The notes beneath the pieces are model-generated. The model made no database searches, was not told the origin of the DNA, and saw only the letters and a program-made list of their open reading frames with translations. Of a stretch of 64,000 nt of DNA, positions 6,909 to 16,737 are shown one piece after another; within the stretch, counting starts at the first letter, position 1; each line of letters starts with the position of its first letter. The stretch covers positions 1 to 64,000 of the forward strand of contig NZ_RZNH01000018.1 of the NCBI RefSeq assembly GCF_013141825.1, in the 5' to 3' direction. Made by a program: the position numbers and the translations under genes. The DNA comes from Marinifilum caeruleilacunae. GTDB taxonomy: Bacteria > Bacteroidota > Bacteroidia > Bacteroidales > Marinifilaceae.

Positions 6909-7670
6909 ATGGCATTAACAAAAAGTTCCAATCCAGTATTAAGTGAAAGAATATTTCAGAAAGCGAGAACCGAGGCATATGGTGAAACAATGACCATTAA
7001 CGGTACGGTAAATAAAATAGCAATGCTACTGCTTTTCGTGGTTGCAGCTGCAAGTTTTACCTGGGGAATGGTATCGGTTACCAGTACAGGCGAAATTACT
7101 TCATCGGTATATCCTTGGATGATTGGTGGAGCAATAGGCGGTTTTATTCTTGCCCTGATAACTGTATTCAAACCCAAAGCAGCTCCTTATACAGCACCTT
7201 TTTATGCTTTGTTCGAAGGTTTGTTTTTAGGAGGGATTTCAGCCTTAATGAATGCATCCTATCCAGGAATTGTAATGCAGGCGGTAGGATTAACATTCGG
7301 AACTTTGTTTGCATTGCTATTTGCCTACAAAGCAGGATGGATTAAGGTGACCCAAAAGTTCAGATCAGGAATGATTGCTGCTACCGGTGGTGTAATGTTA
7401 TTCTATCTGGTAACCTGGATCATGAACCTGTTTGGAATCGGAAACGGATTTTATTACGGTTCAAGCTTAATGAGCATCGGAATCAGTTTGGTGATTGTAG
7501 TGATTGCCGCTTTAAACCTGGTTTTGGATTTTGATTTTATTGAAAGAGGAGCTCAATCGGGAGCACCAAAACATATGGAATGGTATGGAGCATTCGGATT
7601 AATGGTGACACTAATCTGGCTTTATATAGAACTACTTAGATTATTGGCAAAAATTGCCAGTCGCGATTAA
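6909..7670 (+). CDS. Bax inhibitor-1/YccA family membrane protein
   Basis: 253 residues with about seven hydrophobic segments after a soluble N-terminus of about 35 residues (MALTKSSNPVLSERIFQKAR). This layout and the YGETMTINGTVNKIA block match the Bax inhibitor-1/YccA family (TMBIM fold). Members form leak channels or interact with membrane proteases; E. coli YccA is a substrate and modulator of FtsH. ftsH is elsewhere in this window, but no link beyond family knowledge is visible. Single gene, preceded by the 247-bp element. Confidence 0.85.
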   Translation: MALTKSSNPVLSERIFQKARTEAYGETMTINGTVNKIAMLLLFVVAAASFTWGMVSVTSTGEITSSVYPWMIGGAIGGFILALITVFKPKAAPYTAPFYALFEGLFLGGISALMNASYPGIVMQAVGLTFGTLFALLFAYKAGWIKVTQKFRSGMIAATGGVMLFYLVTWIMNLFGIGNGFYYGSSLMSIGISLVIVVIAALNLVLDFDFIERGAQSGAPKHMEWYGAFGLMVTLIWLYIELLRLLAKIASRD

Positions 7671-7705
7671 TTAATTTTCGGTATCCATTATTTAATAAGT
7701 TTCTT

Positions 7706-8920
7706 GTGAATATTATTGAAGTTACAAATCAGAAGCATCGAGCAGAATTTACAGATCTGGCTGGAAAGTTGTATCAAAACGATTCCAATTATGCTCGTCC
7801 CTTAGATGCCGAAATTGAAGGAATTTTTAATCCCAATGAAAACTCTTTCTTTACGCATGGGAAAGCCATTCGCTGGATTTTACAGGACGATAAAGGGGTT
7901 ACCATTGGTCGGATTGCAGCTTTTATCAACGAAAAAAAAGCAAATAGTTTCGACCAACCAACCGGGGGATGTGGATTCTTTGAATGCATCAATGACAAAA
8001 AGGCAGCCTTCCTGCTTTTCGATACAGCTAAAAACTGGTTGAGCGAAAATGGCATGGAAGCCATGGATGGACCAATTAACTTTGGTGAAAACGACAATCA
8101 TTGGGGATTATTGGTAGATGGTTATATGCCACAAGCCTATGGAATGCCTTATCACCAAAAATATTACAAAGCCTTTTTCGAGGAGTATGGTTTCCAGGTG
8201 TTCTTCGAACAGTACAGCTACCACCTCGACTTAAGAAAGAAATTTCCGGAGCGATTCTGGAAAATTGCAGAATGGGTAGCCAAAAAGCCTGGCTTCTCTT
8301 TCGAGCACTTTAGCTATAAAAACAGCGAGAAGTACATTCAGGATATCATTTCGGTGTACAACGAAGCCTGGAAATTTCATGATAATTTTTCTCCTATCGA
8401 TCCTGAAGATTTGAGAAAAATTGCACGCGAAGGAAAAGGAGTGATCGAAGAGGAGTTCATTTGGTTCGCATACCATGAAGGCAAACCAATCGCATTTTTT
8501 GTGGCCATGCCCGATATCAACCAGATTCTGACCAAATTGAATGGGAAGTTCAACTTGTGGAACAAACTGAAGTTCTTGTACTACCTAAAGAAAAAGACAA
8601 TTACCCGCGCTCGTATTTCGATTATGGGAGTTGTACCAAAATATCAGAGGTTTGGAGTAGAATCGGCCATTTTCTGGCATATGGATAGGGTGATGAAAGG
8701 CAAACCTCATTACAATGAAATGGAATTATCGTGGGTGGGAGATTTTAACCCCAAAATGGTTTCCATTTACGAATCGGTTGGTGGCGTAAGAATGAAGACA
8801 CATTTTACTTACAGATACCTTTTCGATAGAAATAAACCCTTTAAAAGAACACCAATTATCCCTCTGGAAAACAGAGGAGATAAGGCAAAGGGGAAAAAAG
8901 CAAAGGAAAGTGCAGAATAA
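7706..8920 (+). CDS. GNAT-like (N-acetyltransferase superfamily) protein of unknown substrate
   Basis: 404 residues starting at a GTG, with no upstream in-frame ATG in range. The C-terminal third contains a GNAT-like block, ARISIMGVVPKYQRFGVES (about 305-323), corresponding to the acetyl-CoA-binding beta4-alpha3 region. The N-terminal half includes GRIAAFINEK, also GNAT-like, suggesting two tandem GNAT folds. The family is common in Bacteroidota and has no assigned substrate. The C-terminus is Lys-rich. Confidence 0.65.
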   Translation: MNIIEVTNQKHRAEFTDLAGKLYQNDSNYARPLDAEIEGIFNPNENSFFTHGKAIRWILQDDKGVTIGRIAAFINEKKANSFDQPTGGCGFFECINDKKAAFLLFDTAKNWLSENGMEAMDGPINFGENDNHWGLLVDGYMPQAYGMPYHQKYYKAFFEEYGFQVFFEQYSYHLDLRKKFPERFWKIAEWVAKKPGFSFEHFSYKNSEKYIQDIISVYNEAWKFHDNFSPIDPEDLRKIAREGKGVIEEEFIWFAYHEGKPIAFFVAMPDINQILTKLNGKFNLWNKLKFLYYLKKKTITRARISIMGVVPKYQRFGVESAIFWHMDRVMKGKPHYNEMELSWVGDFNPKMVSIYESVGGVRMKTHFTYRYLFDRNKPFKRTPIIPLENRGDKAKGKKAKESAE

Positions 8921-8932
8921 TTAAATAATTCT

Positions 8933-8962
8933 TTGCAAAATAAATTACAATATCTACCTTTG
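8933..8962 (+). promoter_or_regulatory. Canonical Bacteroidota promoter of rpmE2
   Basis: A -33 ttg (8933-8935), a 19-bp spacer and a -7 tacctttg (8955-8962) reproduce the Bacteroidota consensus. Transcription would start about 40 bp upstream of the ATG at 9008. Confidence 0.75.
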
Positions 8963-9007
8963 CACTCCATTGGAAGAAGATTATAAGAAATTTAAAGGAT
9001 ATTTAAA

Positions 9008-9259
9008 ATGAAAAAGGGAATACATCCGGAAAACTACCGTTTGGTAGCTTTTAAAGACATGTCTAACGAAACTGTTTTTTTAGCGAAGTCTACTGCTAAC
9101 ACTAAAGAAACGATCGAAGTTGAAGGCGTTGAGTACCCATTGGTAAAATTAGAGATTTCTAACACATCTCACCCATTCTATACTGGTAAGATGACTTTGG
9201 TAGATACTGCTGGACGTGTAGACAAGTTCATGAACCGTTACAAGAAGTTCAAGAAGTAA
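9008..9259 (+). CDS. rpmE2: 50S ribosomal protein L31 type B
   Basis: 83 residues, the usual length for type B L31, starting MKKGIHPENYRLVAFKDMS. There are no cysteines, so this is the zinc-free (C-) paralogue rather than the Zn-ribbon form. L31 sits in the large-subunit central protuberance bridging to the small subunit. Single gene with a textbook promoter and an intrinsic terminator, as expected for a strongly expressed ribosomal gene. Confidence 0.97.
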   Translation: MKKGIHPENYRLVAFKDMSNETVFLAKSTANTKETIEVEGVEYPLVKLEISNTSHPFYTGKMTLVDTAGRVDKFMNRYKKFKK

Positions 9260-9281
9260 GATCAAAAAATTACTATAGAAG

Positions 9282-9310
9282 AAAAGCTCCGAAATTCGGG
9301 GCTTTTTTTT
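9282..9310 (+). terminator. rpmE2 terminator
   Basis: Hairpin aaagctccga/ttcggggcttt followed by a T-run, 22 bp after the rpmE2 stop. Confidence 0.9.
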
Positions 9311-9371
9311 ATTTTTGATCATACATAAAATCTGAAACACACGAATCCAATCAGATTGTAATACTACTGCA

Positions 9372-10562
9372 ATGAATTATATTCTATTTGATGACGGAGC
9401 ATGGAACGAATTGCTTCCTCTTACATTTACTCGTCCGGTTTCCGAAGTTCGCGTAGGTATTTTGACCATACGTGAGAAATGGGAGCAACTTTTAAAAGTC
9501 GATTTTAGCTTTCTAACGCAAGATTATTTAAGCGAAAAATATTCGCTTAAGAAGGAGGAGCTGAACATTTTAATCAATGGATCTGTTATCCCTAATGGAG
9601 AATTGATTGAAGCAATTCAAAAATTGAAGGATGGAGAATTGTTAATGGCAGACAAAACTGTTTTAGCTGCCCGTTTGCAAGCCGACGAGATTACTTTGGT
9701 ACAAAAAGAGAAAATCGAGAGTGAGAAAATTGTAGCATTTAGCGGCGAATTTGACAGGGTATTGAAAAGCTACGACATCTTTTCTTTAAACGATAAAATT
9801 CTTCGCGAAGATTTTAAGCTATTAACCGAAGGGAAAGAGTCTCAGGCCATACCGGAATCAGTAAATGTTCAGGGCAAAGAGAATATCTTTATAGAAGAAG
9901 GAGCCAAAGTAGAATTTGCAAGTTTGAATGCAGAAAAAGGACCCATCTATATTGGCAAAGGTGCAGAAATTATGGAAGGCGTTTTGGTGCGCGGACCATT
10001 GGCCATGTGCGAGCATGCAGTTTTGAATATGGGCGCCAAAGTATATGGAGCAACAACACTTGGACCTTATTGTAAGGCTGGTGGCGAGCTGAACAATGTT
10101 GTCATGTTTGGTTATTCGAACAAAGCTCACGACGGATTCCTGGGCAATGCCGTATTGGGAGAATGGTGTAATATTGGTGCAGATACCAACAATTCGAACC
10201 TGAAGAACAATTATTCGCAGGTGAAATTGTGGAATTACGTAACACAGAATTTTGCCAGGACAGGACTTCAGTTTTGTGGAACCATTATGGGCGATCATTC
10301 CAAATTGGGCATTAATACCATGCTAAACACCGGAACAGTGATTGGTGTTAGCGCAAATGTGTTTGGCGCCGGATTTCCACGTAACTTTATTCCATCATTC
10401 TCGATGGGAGGAAATCATGGATTTAAAGAGTATCGCCTAAATGCAACATTCGAGGTTGCAGATTTGGTGATGCAACGACGAGGAAAGGCATTTGATGATA
10501 CAGAAAAAAGGATTCTGACTCACATTTTTGAAATGACGAAAGAGTACAGAAAATCATTCTAA
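9372..10562 (+). CDS. Putative sugar nucleotidyltransferase (GlmU-like, left-handed beta-helix C-terminus)
   Basis: 396 residues. The N-terminus (NYILFDDGAWNELLPLTFTR) is the diverged nucleotidyltransferase start typical of the Bacteroidota family annotated as putative sugar nucleotidyl transferase or GlmU family. From about 175 onward come hexapeptide-type repeats (EGAKVEF, IGKGAEIMEG, NMGAKVYG, GVSANVFGAG) forming a left-handed beta-helix. It probably couples a hexose-1-phosphate or amino-sugar phosphate to a nucleotide for envelope glycans. It lacks a clear canonical LAAGxGxRM loop, so the exact substrate and activity are uncertain. Confidence 0.75.
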   Translation: MNYILFDDGAWNELLPLTFTRPVSEVRVGILTIREKWEQLLKVDFSFLTQDYLSEKYSLKKEELNILINGSVIPNGELIEAIQKLKDGELLMADKTVLAARLQADEITLVQKEKIESEKIVAFSGEFDRVLKSYDIFSLNDKILREDFKLLTEGKESQAIPESVNVQGKENIFIEEGAKVEFASLNAEKGPIYIGKGAEIMEGVLVRGPLAMCEHAVLNMGAKVYGATTLGPYCKAGGELNNVVMFGYSNKAHDGFLGNAVLGEWCNIGADTNNSNLKNNYSQVKLWNYVTQNFARTGLQFCGTIMGDHSKLGINTMLNTGTVIGVSANVFGAGFPRNFIPSFSMGGNHGFKEYRLNATFEVADLVMQRRGKAFDDTEKRILTHIFEMTKEYRKSF

Positions 10563-10578
10563 AAAAGAATAAAGCAAG

Positions 10579-10609
10579 AGTCCTTACAAAAAAATGTGAG
10601 GACTTTTTT
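10579..10609 (+). terminator. Terminator of the nucleotidyltransferase-like gene
   Basis: Hairpin agtccttaca/tgtgaggact followed by a T-run. Confidence 0.85.
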
Positions 10610-10663
10610 GTTTGGCACAGGGATTGCCAAATACATATCGACTAAAATTTTTTAAGAGGAAGC

Positions 10664-10675
10664 GACATTTTGTCA
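10664..10675. promoter_or_regulatory. Palindromic box upstream of lon (gacattttgtca)
   Basis: gacattttgtca lies 61 bp before the lon ATG. The reverse strand, tgacaaaatgtc, matches boxes upstream of rsfS-ftsH (37030-37041) and grpE-dnaJ (58231-58242) with consensus TGMCAAWWTGTM. A shared stress-regulon operator is inferred. Confidence 0.5.
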
Positions 10676-10736
10676 CATTAGTTTCATAAAAACTTACTTC
10701 CTTTATACATACAATGTAAGAAAGACTGAAGAGATA

Positions 10737-13190
10737 ATGAGCAGTAAGATAGAATTCAATATTAGTGATATAGTTTTGTCGAATATGATGGATGAAGATT
10801 CGGATTTTATTCCAATTATAACCGATGAGGATGAAAGTACATTGGACGAGTTGCAGGTACCTGACACTTTGCCAATTCTCCCTCTTCGAAATACAGTATT
10901 ATTCCCGGGAGTTGTAATTCCAATTTCGGTTGGTAGAGAAAAGTCGTTGAAGTTGGTTCGCGATGTGTACAACAACAAGGGAATGTTGGGAGCCGCCTCT
11001 CAAATTGATTTGAATGTGGAAGAACCACATTTCGAGGATATCAATAAAATTGGTACGGTGGCCCAAATTATTAAGATACTTGAAATGCCCGATGGAACCA
11101 CAACAGTGATTCTTCAGGGGAAAAAGCGTTTCGAGTTAGAGGCAATTATTAACGAGGAGCCTTTCCATGTAGGTCGTATCAAAACCATCAAGGACAACCG
11201 TCCGGAGGTGGAAGATAACGAATACAAGGCATTGGTTTCATCGGTGAAAGATATTGCCATTAAGGTGATTAAATTATCGCCGCATATTCCAAATGAAGCT
11301 TCTTTTGCAATCAAAAACATCGAAGGATCTTCTTTTTTGATCAACTTTATTTCGAGTAATTCGGAAATTAAACATGACCAGAAACAAAGATTGTTGGAGT
11401 TTGATCACATTCGCGATCGTGCCTTAAAACTTTTGGAATACCTGGTGCGCGAAGTTCAGGTTTTAGAGTTGAAAGACGATATCCAGTCGAAGGTGAAGAC
11501 TGATATGGATCAGCAGCAAAGAGAATACTTGTTGCACCAGCAGATGAAAACCATTCAGGATGAATTGGGCGGAAGTCCGAACGACCAGGATGTAAGCGAA
11601 CTGGAAGAGAAAGCCAAGGAGAAGAAGTGGACAGAAGAGGTTGCCAATACTTTTGAGAAAGAGTTGAAGAAATTGCAGAGGTTGAACCCGGCTGCTGCAG
11701 AATATTCGGTACAACTGAATTATTTGCAGGAATTGTTGGATTTGCCTTGGAACGAATATACCGAAGACAATTTTGATTTGAAACACGCACAGAAGGTATT
11801 GGATAAAGATCATTTTGGCCTGGAAAAGGTGAAGGATCGTATCATCGAGCACCTTGCTGTTTTGAAACTAAAGGGTGACTTAAAATCTCCAATTCTTTGT
11901 TTGTACGGACCTCCGGGAGTTGGTAAAACCTCGTTGGGAAAATCAATTGCCGAGTCTCTGAACCGAAAGTATGTCAGAATGTCTTTGGGGGGATTGCATG
12001 ATGAGTCGGAAATTCGCGGGCACAGAAAAACATATATTGGCGCCATGCCAGGTCGTATCATCCAGGGAATGAAAAAGGCTGGATCATCCAACCCGGTTTT
12101 TATTTTAGATGAGATCGATAAAGTAGGTAGCGATTTTAGGGGAGATCCTTCTTCGGCATTGCTTGAAGTATTGGATCCAGAGCAAAACAATGCTTTCCAC
12201 GATAATTTCCTTGAGGTAGATTACGATCTGTCGAAAGTGATGTTTGTGGCAACAGCCAATAATGTTGGATCTATTTCGGCACCACTTCGCGACCGTATGG
12301 AGATGATTGATGTGAGCGGATACATCCAGGAAGAGAAAGTGGAAATTGCAAAACGCCACCTGATCCCAAAACAGATGGAGAATCACGGAATTACTTCAGA
12401 TCACATTAAAGTTTCGAAAGAGGTAATTGCAGCGGTAATCGATAAATATACACGCGAGTCGGGTGTTCGTGCATTGGATCAGCGTATCGCTAAAATCATG
12501 CGTAGAGTAGCTCGTAAAGTGGCTATGGACGAAAAATACGATATCAATCTTAAAGTAGAAGATTTGAAGGAGTATTTGGGAGCCGAAATGTTCAATCGCG
12601 AGAAATACCAGGGCAACGATTATGCCGGTGTGGTAACAGGTTTGGCCTGGACATCGGTAGGTGGTGAGATTCTTTTTATTGAATCGAGTCTTTCTGCGGG
12701 CAGAGGCAAGCTTACTTTAACTGGTAATTTGGGTGATGTGATGAAAGAATCTGCTTTGTTGGCCCAGGAATACCTGCGTGCGCATTGTAAAGATTTAGAC
12801 ATTAAGAAAGAAGCATTCGATGAGTGGAACCTACACGTTCACGTTCCAGAAGGAGCCATTCCAAAAGATGGTCCTTCGGCAGGTGTAACCATGGTAACAG
12901 CAATGGCTTCGGTATTTACACAGCGTAAGGTGAAGAAGAATATTGCCATGACTGGTGAGATTACATTGAGAGGAAAAGTACTTCCTGTAGGTGGAATCAA
13001 AGAAAAAATTCTTGCCGCGAAACGTGCCGGTATCAAGGAAATTATTCTTTGTAACCAGAATAAGAAAGACATCGAAGAGATTAAAGATATCTATCTGAAA
13101 GGTTTAAAATTCCATTTTGTTGATGAAATTATGGAAGTTCTTGACATTGCTCTGATGAAGCAAAAAGTAAAGAACCCTCTAAAAATATAA
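10737..13190 (+). CDS. lon: ATP-dependent Lon protease
   Basis: 817 residues. The N-terminal substrate-recognition domain ([20 protein letters not shown], about 43-62) is followed by a coiled region, then AAA+ with Walker [10 protein letters not shown] (about 390) and Walker [10 protein letters not shown], and a C-terminal protease domain with the catalytic Ser in [10 protein letters not shown] and the catalytic Lys downstream in the GGIKEK region. Cytosolic hexamer that degrades misfolded and regulatory proteins. An N-terminal extension of about 40 acidic residues precedes the conserved domain. Monocistronic, with a terminator, and with a palindromic box upstream shared with other chaperone/protease genes of the window. 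Confidence 0.97.
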   Translation: MSSKIEFNISDIVLSNMMDEDSDFIPIITDEDESTLDELQVPDTLPILPLRNTVLFPGVVIPISVGREKSLKLVRDVYNNKGMLGAASQIDLNVEEPHFEDINKIGTVAQIIKILEMPDGTTTVILQGKKRFELEAIINEEPFHVGRIKTIKDNRPEVEDNEYKALVSSVKDIAIKVIKLSPHIPNEASFAIKNIEGSSFLINFISSNSEIKHDQKQRLLEFDHIRDRALKLLEYLVREVQVLELKDDIQSKVKTDMDQQQREYLLHQQMKTIQDELGGSPNDQDVSELEEKAKEKKWTEEVANTFEKELKKLQRLNPAAAEYSVQLNYLQELLDLPWNEYTEDNFDLKHAQKVLDKDHFGLEKVKDRIIEHLAVLKLKGDLKSPILCLYGPPGVGKTSLGKSIAESLNRKYVRMSLGGLHDESEIRGHRKTYIGAMPGRIIQGMKKAGSSNPVFILDEIDKVGSDFRGDPSSALLEVLDPEQNNAFHDNFLEVDYDLSKVMFVATANNVGSISAPLRDRMEMIDVSGYIQEEKVEIAKRHLIPKQMENHGITSDHIKVSKEVIAAVIDKYTRESGVRALDQRIAKIMRRVARKVAMDEKYDINLKVEDLKEYLGAEMFNREKYQGNDYAGVVTGLAWTSVGGEILFIESSLSAGRGKLTLTGNLGDVMKESALLAQEYLRAHCKDLDIKKEAFDEWNLHVHVPEGAIPKDGPSAGVTMVTAMASVFTQRKVKKNIAMTGEITLRGKVLPVGGIKEKILAAKRAGIKEIILCNQNKKDIEEIKDIYLKGLKFHFVDEIMEVLDIALMKQKVKNPLKI

Positions 13191-13212
13191 TGATAGAGAT
13201 AAAACAGGCAGG

Positions 13213-13240
13213 AAAGGCTCTCAAATTGAGAGCCTTTTTT
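13213..13240 (+). terminator. lon terminator
   Basis: Hairpin aaaggctctca/tgagagccttt with a T-run, just after the lon stop. Confidence 0.9.
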
Positions 13241-13327
13241 GGATTCTGGATATAGATCTCATAAAAATTCTTACATTTAACAAGACTTATCTTACACTGT
13301 TAATACACATTAAATTGCGTTTCAAAA

Positions 13328-14428
13328 ATGAACGGAAAAGGAAAATATATTTTGGTAGCCATTGGTCTAATCATTTTAGGATTAATGGTTTGGTATTTTA
13401 GCAACATTGTTGCTTACATCTTAATTTCGGTGGTCCTTTCTTTTATTGGTCGACCTGTAGTCGATTTTCTGAACAAGGTAAAAATCAAGAGATGGACCTG
13501 CCCACCTGCTTTATCGGCAGGGATTACCTTAATATTACTTTGGTTTGTGATGGTAATGTTTTTCCGAACCTTTATACCAATGATTGCAGCTCAGGCCGAA
13601 GAATTATCTACCATCGATGTAAATGCAGCAGCTCAAAGTTTGGAAGAACCCATTAAAAATCTGGAAACATTAATCGCAAAATATTCGGCAGAAGGAGATG
13701 ATTTTAACCTCAAAGCCGTTGTCATCGATAATCTCACCTCATTTGTAAAGATATCTGATGTATCATCCATATTTGGTTCTCTTGCAGGTACATTGGGCAA
13801 TATATTTATTGCACTTTTCTCCATTTCCTTCATCACCTTTTTCTTTTTAAAGGATAGCAGTTTGTTTACCAGTGGTGTGGTGGTAATGGTGCCTTCGAAA
13901 CACGAAGAGGGAGTTCGCCATGTATTGGATTCGATCAAGAATTTGCTAATGCGTTATTTCGTCGGACTGTTTTTCGAAGTGATTTTGGTTGGCTTCCTGG
14001 TAACGGTCGGTTTAAGCATTGTTGGTTTGCCATTTGGTACCGCCGTGGTAATTGGCTTGTTTGCAGGAATGATGAATGTAATTCCTTACATCGGCCCTAT
14101 TATTGGTGCAACTTTCGGAATGATCATTGGAATTGCTACAAACATACATGCAGATTTTTATACGGAAATATTGCCACTATTGGGCTATATGGCATTGGTT
14201 TTTGCTTGTGTTCAAATTATCGATAACATCTTGTTCCAGCCACTAATTTACTCGAACAGTGTAAATGCACATCCGCTTGAAATTTTTATTGTAATTATTA
14301 TGGCAGGAAGTTTAGCAGGAATCATTGGCATGATGTTGGCCATCCCATTCTACACCATACTGCGTGTTATCGCAAAAGAGTTTTTCAATCAGTATCGATT
14401 TGTGAAAAAGCTGACGCAGAATATTTGA
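13328..14428 (+). CDS. AI-2E family transporter (PerM-like permease)
   Basis: 366 residues with about eight membrane segments: two near the N-terminus, a soluble stretch of about 90 residues (about 90-180) and a hydrophobic C-terminal half. Family motifs include IPYIGPIIGA (about 255-264), preceded by GLFAGMMNV, and DNILFQPLIYSNSVNAHPLEI. The AI-2E/PerM family contains TqsA, a quorum-signal exporter, and Na+/H+ antiporter-like members; the substrate here cannot be inferred. Single gene, convergent with the epimerase gene and sharing a hairpin between them. Confidence 0.88.
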   Translation: MNGKGKYILVAIGLIILGLMVWYFSNIVAYILISVVLSFIGRPVVDFLNKVKIKRWTCPPALSAGITLILLWFVMVMFFRTFIPMIAAQAEELSTIDVNAAAQSLEEPIKNLETLIAKYSAEGDDFNLKAVVIDNLTSFVKISDVSSIFGSLAGTLGNIFIALFSISFITFFFLKDSSLFTSGVVVMVPSKHEEGVRHVLDSIKNLLMRYFVGLFFEVILVGFLVTVGLSIVGLPFGTAVVIGLFAGMMNVIPYIGPIIGATFGMIIGIATNIHADFYTEILPLLGYMALVFACVQIIDNILFQPLIYSNSVNAHPLEIFIVIIMAGSLAGIIGMMLAIPFYTILRVIAKEFFNQYRFVKKLTQNI

Positions 14429-14474
14429 CAGAGATAAGATTGTGCAGTTAGCACATGCAAACAAATTTAAAAAG

Positions 14475-14508
14475 AACGCAAAGAATGAAATATCTCTTTG
14501 CGTTTTTT
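14475..14508. terminator. Terminator between convergent genes
   Basis: Arms aacgcaaaga and tctttgcgtt with T-rich flanks. It can serve the AI-2E gene, and possibly the epimerase gene from the other side. Confidence 0.8.
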
Positions 14509-14511
14509 CTT

Positions 14512-15429
14512 TTAGATACTCGAAGTCTCAAAATGATTCTTCAGTTCAATCATCTCGTCCTCAAAACTCATTGGCCTGCCGTCGTAGAACTTCATAATGC
14601 GATCGTCTATCTTCACCATTTGCTTTGGCAATTCAAGGTGCTGATTGGTAAAAATCATTTCAATATCAGGATGATGCTTCTGAATACTCTCCACCAAATC
14701 CATAATCGATTTGTTATAGTCAACCAGGTTATACACACCTGAATCCAATTTGCCACCAATCATATTGGAAAGGATATTTGTGGTTTTTTCGAGCGAAATA
14801 AAAGGGTGTTTTTGCATTCCGGTTCCATGTATGGATATCTTACCTACAAAATGTGAATCGAAGAGCAGGTTATTCAATATGCCTTTCATTTTCATGCTAA
14901 CACCATATCCAAAAACATTTCCCAAACGAATAATTTGGGTGTTGATTTTTGACATGATGCGCTCCACATGCTGTTCGCCACGCAATTTTGAGTTCCCAAG
15001 CGATGAGCTCGGTTCCAACATCGAATACACATCAAATTCCTCTTCGGAATATCCATATACCTCGGTCGAACTGAGATAAACAAATTGTTTCACATTGCTG
15101 TCTTCCACGGCATAAATCAGTTCGGCAGTTCCCCAGTTGTTTACCTGTTCGTGCAGGTGATGAAGTTTTTCATCATCGGTATTTTCGGCTGCCAAATGAT
15201 AGACCACATCTACATTTTTTACAATGCTGTCGAGGGTTCGTGAATCCAGCAGCTCACCTTTTATAAATTTTACCTTACCCGGTTTTATTTGCGAATGCAG
15301 GAACAAGTTGTAGTTGTCCTGGCTGAGGTTATCCAATACGGTAATGTGGCTTACTTCAGGATTCTGATTGAGTTTTCTGCATAGTTCTGTGCCGATATAT
15401 CCAGCTCCTCCGGTGATTAATACTTTCAT
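14512..15429 (-). CDS. NAD-dependent epimerase/dehydratase (extended SDR)
   Basis: 305 residues. The Rossmann motif GGAGYIGT lies at about 7-14, a DxxxxD-type region (ELLDSRTLDSI) follows, and the mid-part has LSSTEVYGYSEEEFDVY. The classical active-site YxxxK is degraded: the expected region reads SSLGNSKLRGE (about 150-160), with Asn-Ser where the Tyr is usual and a Lys retained. It probably acts on nucleotide sugars in envelope glycan synthesis. Because of the missing Tyr, the reaction is uncertain. Confidence 0.8.
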   Translation of the reverse strand: MKVLITGGAGYIGTELCRKLNQNPEVSHITVLDNLSQDNYNLFLHSQIKPGKVKFIKGELLDSRTLDSIVKNVDVVYHLAAENTDDEKLHHLHEQVNNWGTAELIYAVEDSNVKQFVYLSSTEVYGYSEEEFDVYSMLEPSSSLGNSKLRGEQHVERIMSKINTQIIRLGNVFGYGVSMKMKGILNNLLFDSHFVGKISIHGTGMQKHPFISLEKTTNILSNMIGGKLDSGVYNLVDYNKSIMDLVESIQKHHPDIEMIFTNQHLELPKQMVKIDDRIMKFYDGRPMSFEDEMIELKNHFETSSI

Positions 15430-15575
15430 GACAGTCTTTTTTATTTTTCAAGGGTCTAATAAAGTTACAGATTATCTTGCGATTCAAGCAAAAACCTGAT
15501 TCTAAACTGCACATGGATATCGAAAATGTTGTGTTAAGCTTGAAATAATCTTTTACCTTTAAAAGAAAAATCAAT

Positions 15576-16343
15576 ATGAGATCACACGAAATTGACTATA
15601 AAATTAAAGGACACGATATTCAATTGGTAGAAATTGAGTTGGATCCGAACGAGACAGTAATAGCCGAAGCTGGTGCCATGCTATACATGAAAGAGGGTAT
15701 CGATTTTGAAGCGAAAATGGGCGATGGCTCAGAACCCGATAAAGGTTTGTTCGGAAAATTAATAAGTGCAGCATCACGAAAAATCACTGGCGAATCCATT
15801 TTTATTACGCACTTTACCCATCATGGAGTGGGGAAAAGTCATGTTGCTTTTGCAGCACCATACCCGGGAACCATTGTTCCTTTGGATTTGCAGGAATTGG
15901 GTGGTTCGGTAATCGTTCAGCGCGATGCATTCCTGTGTGCTGCTTTGGGAACAAAAATCAGCATGCACTTTAATCGCAAACTGGGTTCAGGATTTTTTGG
16001 AGGAGAAGGTTTCATTCTTCAAAAGCTTCAAGGAGATGGAAAAGCCTTTATCCACGCAGGTGGAACCTTAATTGAACATGAGTTGAATGGGGAAACCCTG
16101 CGAGTTGATACCGGCTGCGTTGTTGGTTACCAGGAAGGTGTAAATTTCGACATACAACAATCGGGAGGATTAAAATCCATGCTCTTCGGTGGTGAAGGAT
16201 TATTCCTTGCAACACTTAGCGGAAGAGGAAAAGTGTGGCTGCAATCAATGCCAATCCGTAAGTTGGTGAGTCAATTGAGCCCTGGTGGCCCAAATGCATC
16301 CAAAGAAAGCAGTGGTGGAATATTAGATTCATTACTGGAGTAG
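15576..16343 (+). CDS. TIGR00266/AIM24 family protein
   Basis: 255 residues. Conserved blocks ([13 protein letters not shown] at about 28-40; [17 protein letters not shown] at about 146-162; [20 protein letters not shown] near 210-229) are characteristic of the TIGR00266/AIM24 family, a tryptophan-RNA-binding-attenuator-like beta fold. Bacterial members have no settled function; the yeast homologue acts in mitochondrial inner-membrane organisation. No signal peptide. It is divergent from the epimerase gene and ends at its own terminator. Confidence 0.88.
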   Translation: MRSHEIDYKIKGHDIQLVEIELDPNETVIAEAGAMLYMKEGIDFEAKMGDGSEPDKGLFGKLISAASRKITGESIFITHFTHHGVGKSHVAFAAPYPGTIVPLDLQELGGSVIVQRDAFLCAALGTKISMHFNRKLGSGFFGGEGFILQKLQGDGKAFIHAGGTLIEHELNGETLRVDTGCVVGYQEGVNFDIQQSGGLKSMLFGGEGLFLATLSGRGKVWLQSMPIRKLVSQLSPGGPNASKESSGGILDSLLE

Positions 16344-16366
16344 AACTTCAATTAAAGAATAAGATT

Positions 16367-16406
16367 AAAAAGGTGTTTCAAGGATTTGAGACACCTTTTC
16401 TTTTTT
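16367..16406 (+). terminator. Terminator of the AIM24-family gene
   Basis: Hairpin aaaaaggtgtttca/tgagacacctttt followed by a T-rich run. Confidence 0.85.
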
Positions 16407-16737
16407 ACACCCTGTAAGGCAGCAAAATTATTTAGAAAACCATTTTTTCATTTTTTTTTGAATTCCACGAATGAACAGGAAACACTAATAAAAGACAAGA
16501 AAGTCTTTTATTAGTATGCTAATTATTGCATTTTGTTATGTGAAAAGGCTGTGATTTAATAGTTTAAATTGTTATATTTGATAGAGAGCGAGTCATTTAG
16601 AAGAAAAGATTCGCTTCGATTGTTTCTTGAAATGCTGATGAATTGTAGGGAGAGAGAAGAGTAGAAACAATCATTTTTGACATTGCACGATTGCGAATTG
16701 CTATTATATAACCTTATCTGTATTAAATGCCTGACCT
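16407..16737. promoter_or_regulatory. Leader region of the alternative complex III operon
   Basis: No gene. A perfect 13-bp stem with a 6-base loop lies at 16484-16515 (actaataaaagac arms) without a following T-run, so it could be an operator or mRNA structure. A -7-like box tatatttg lies at 16573-16580; if used, it leaves a 5' leader of about 150 nt before actA at 16738. Promoter use is inferred. Confidence 0.45.
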
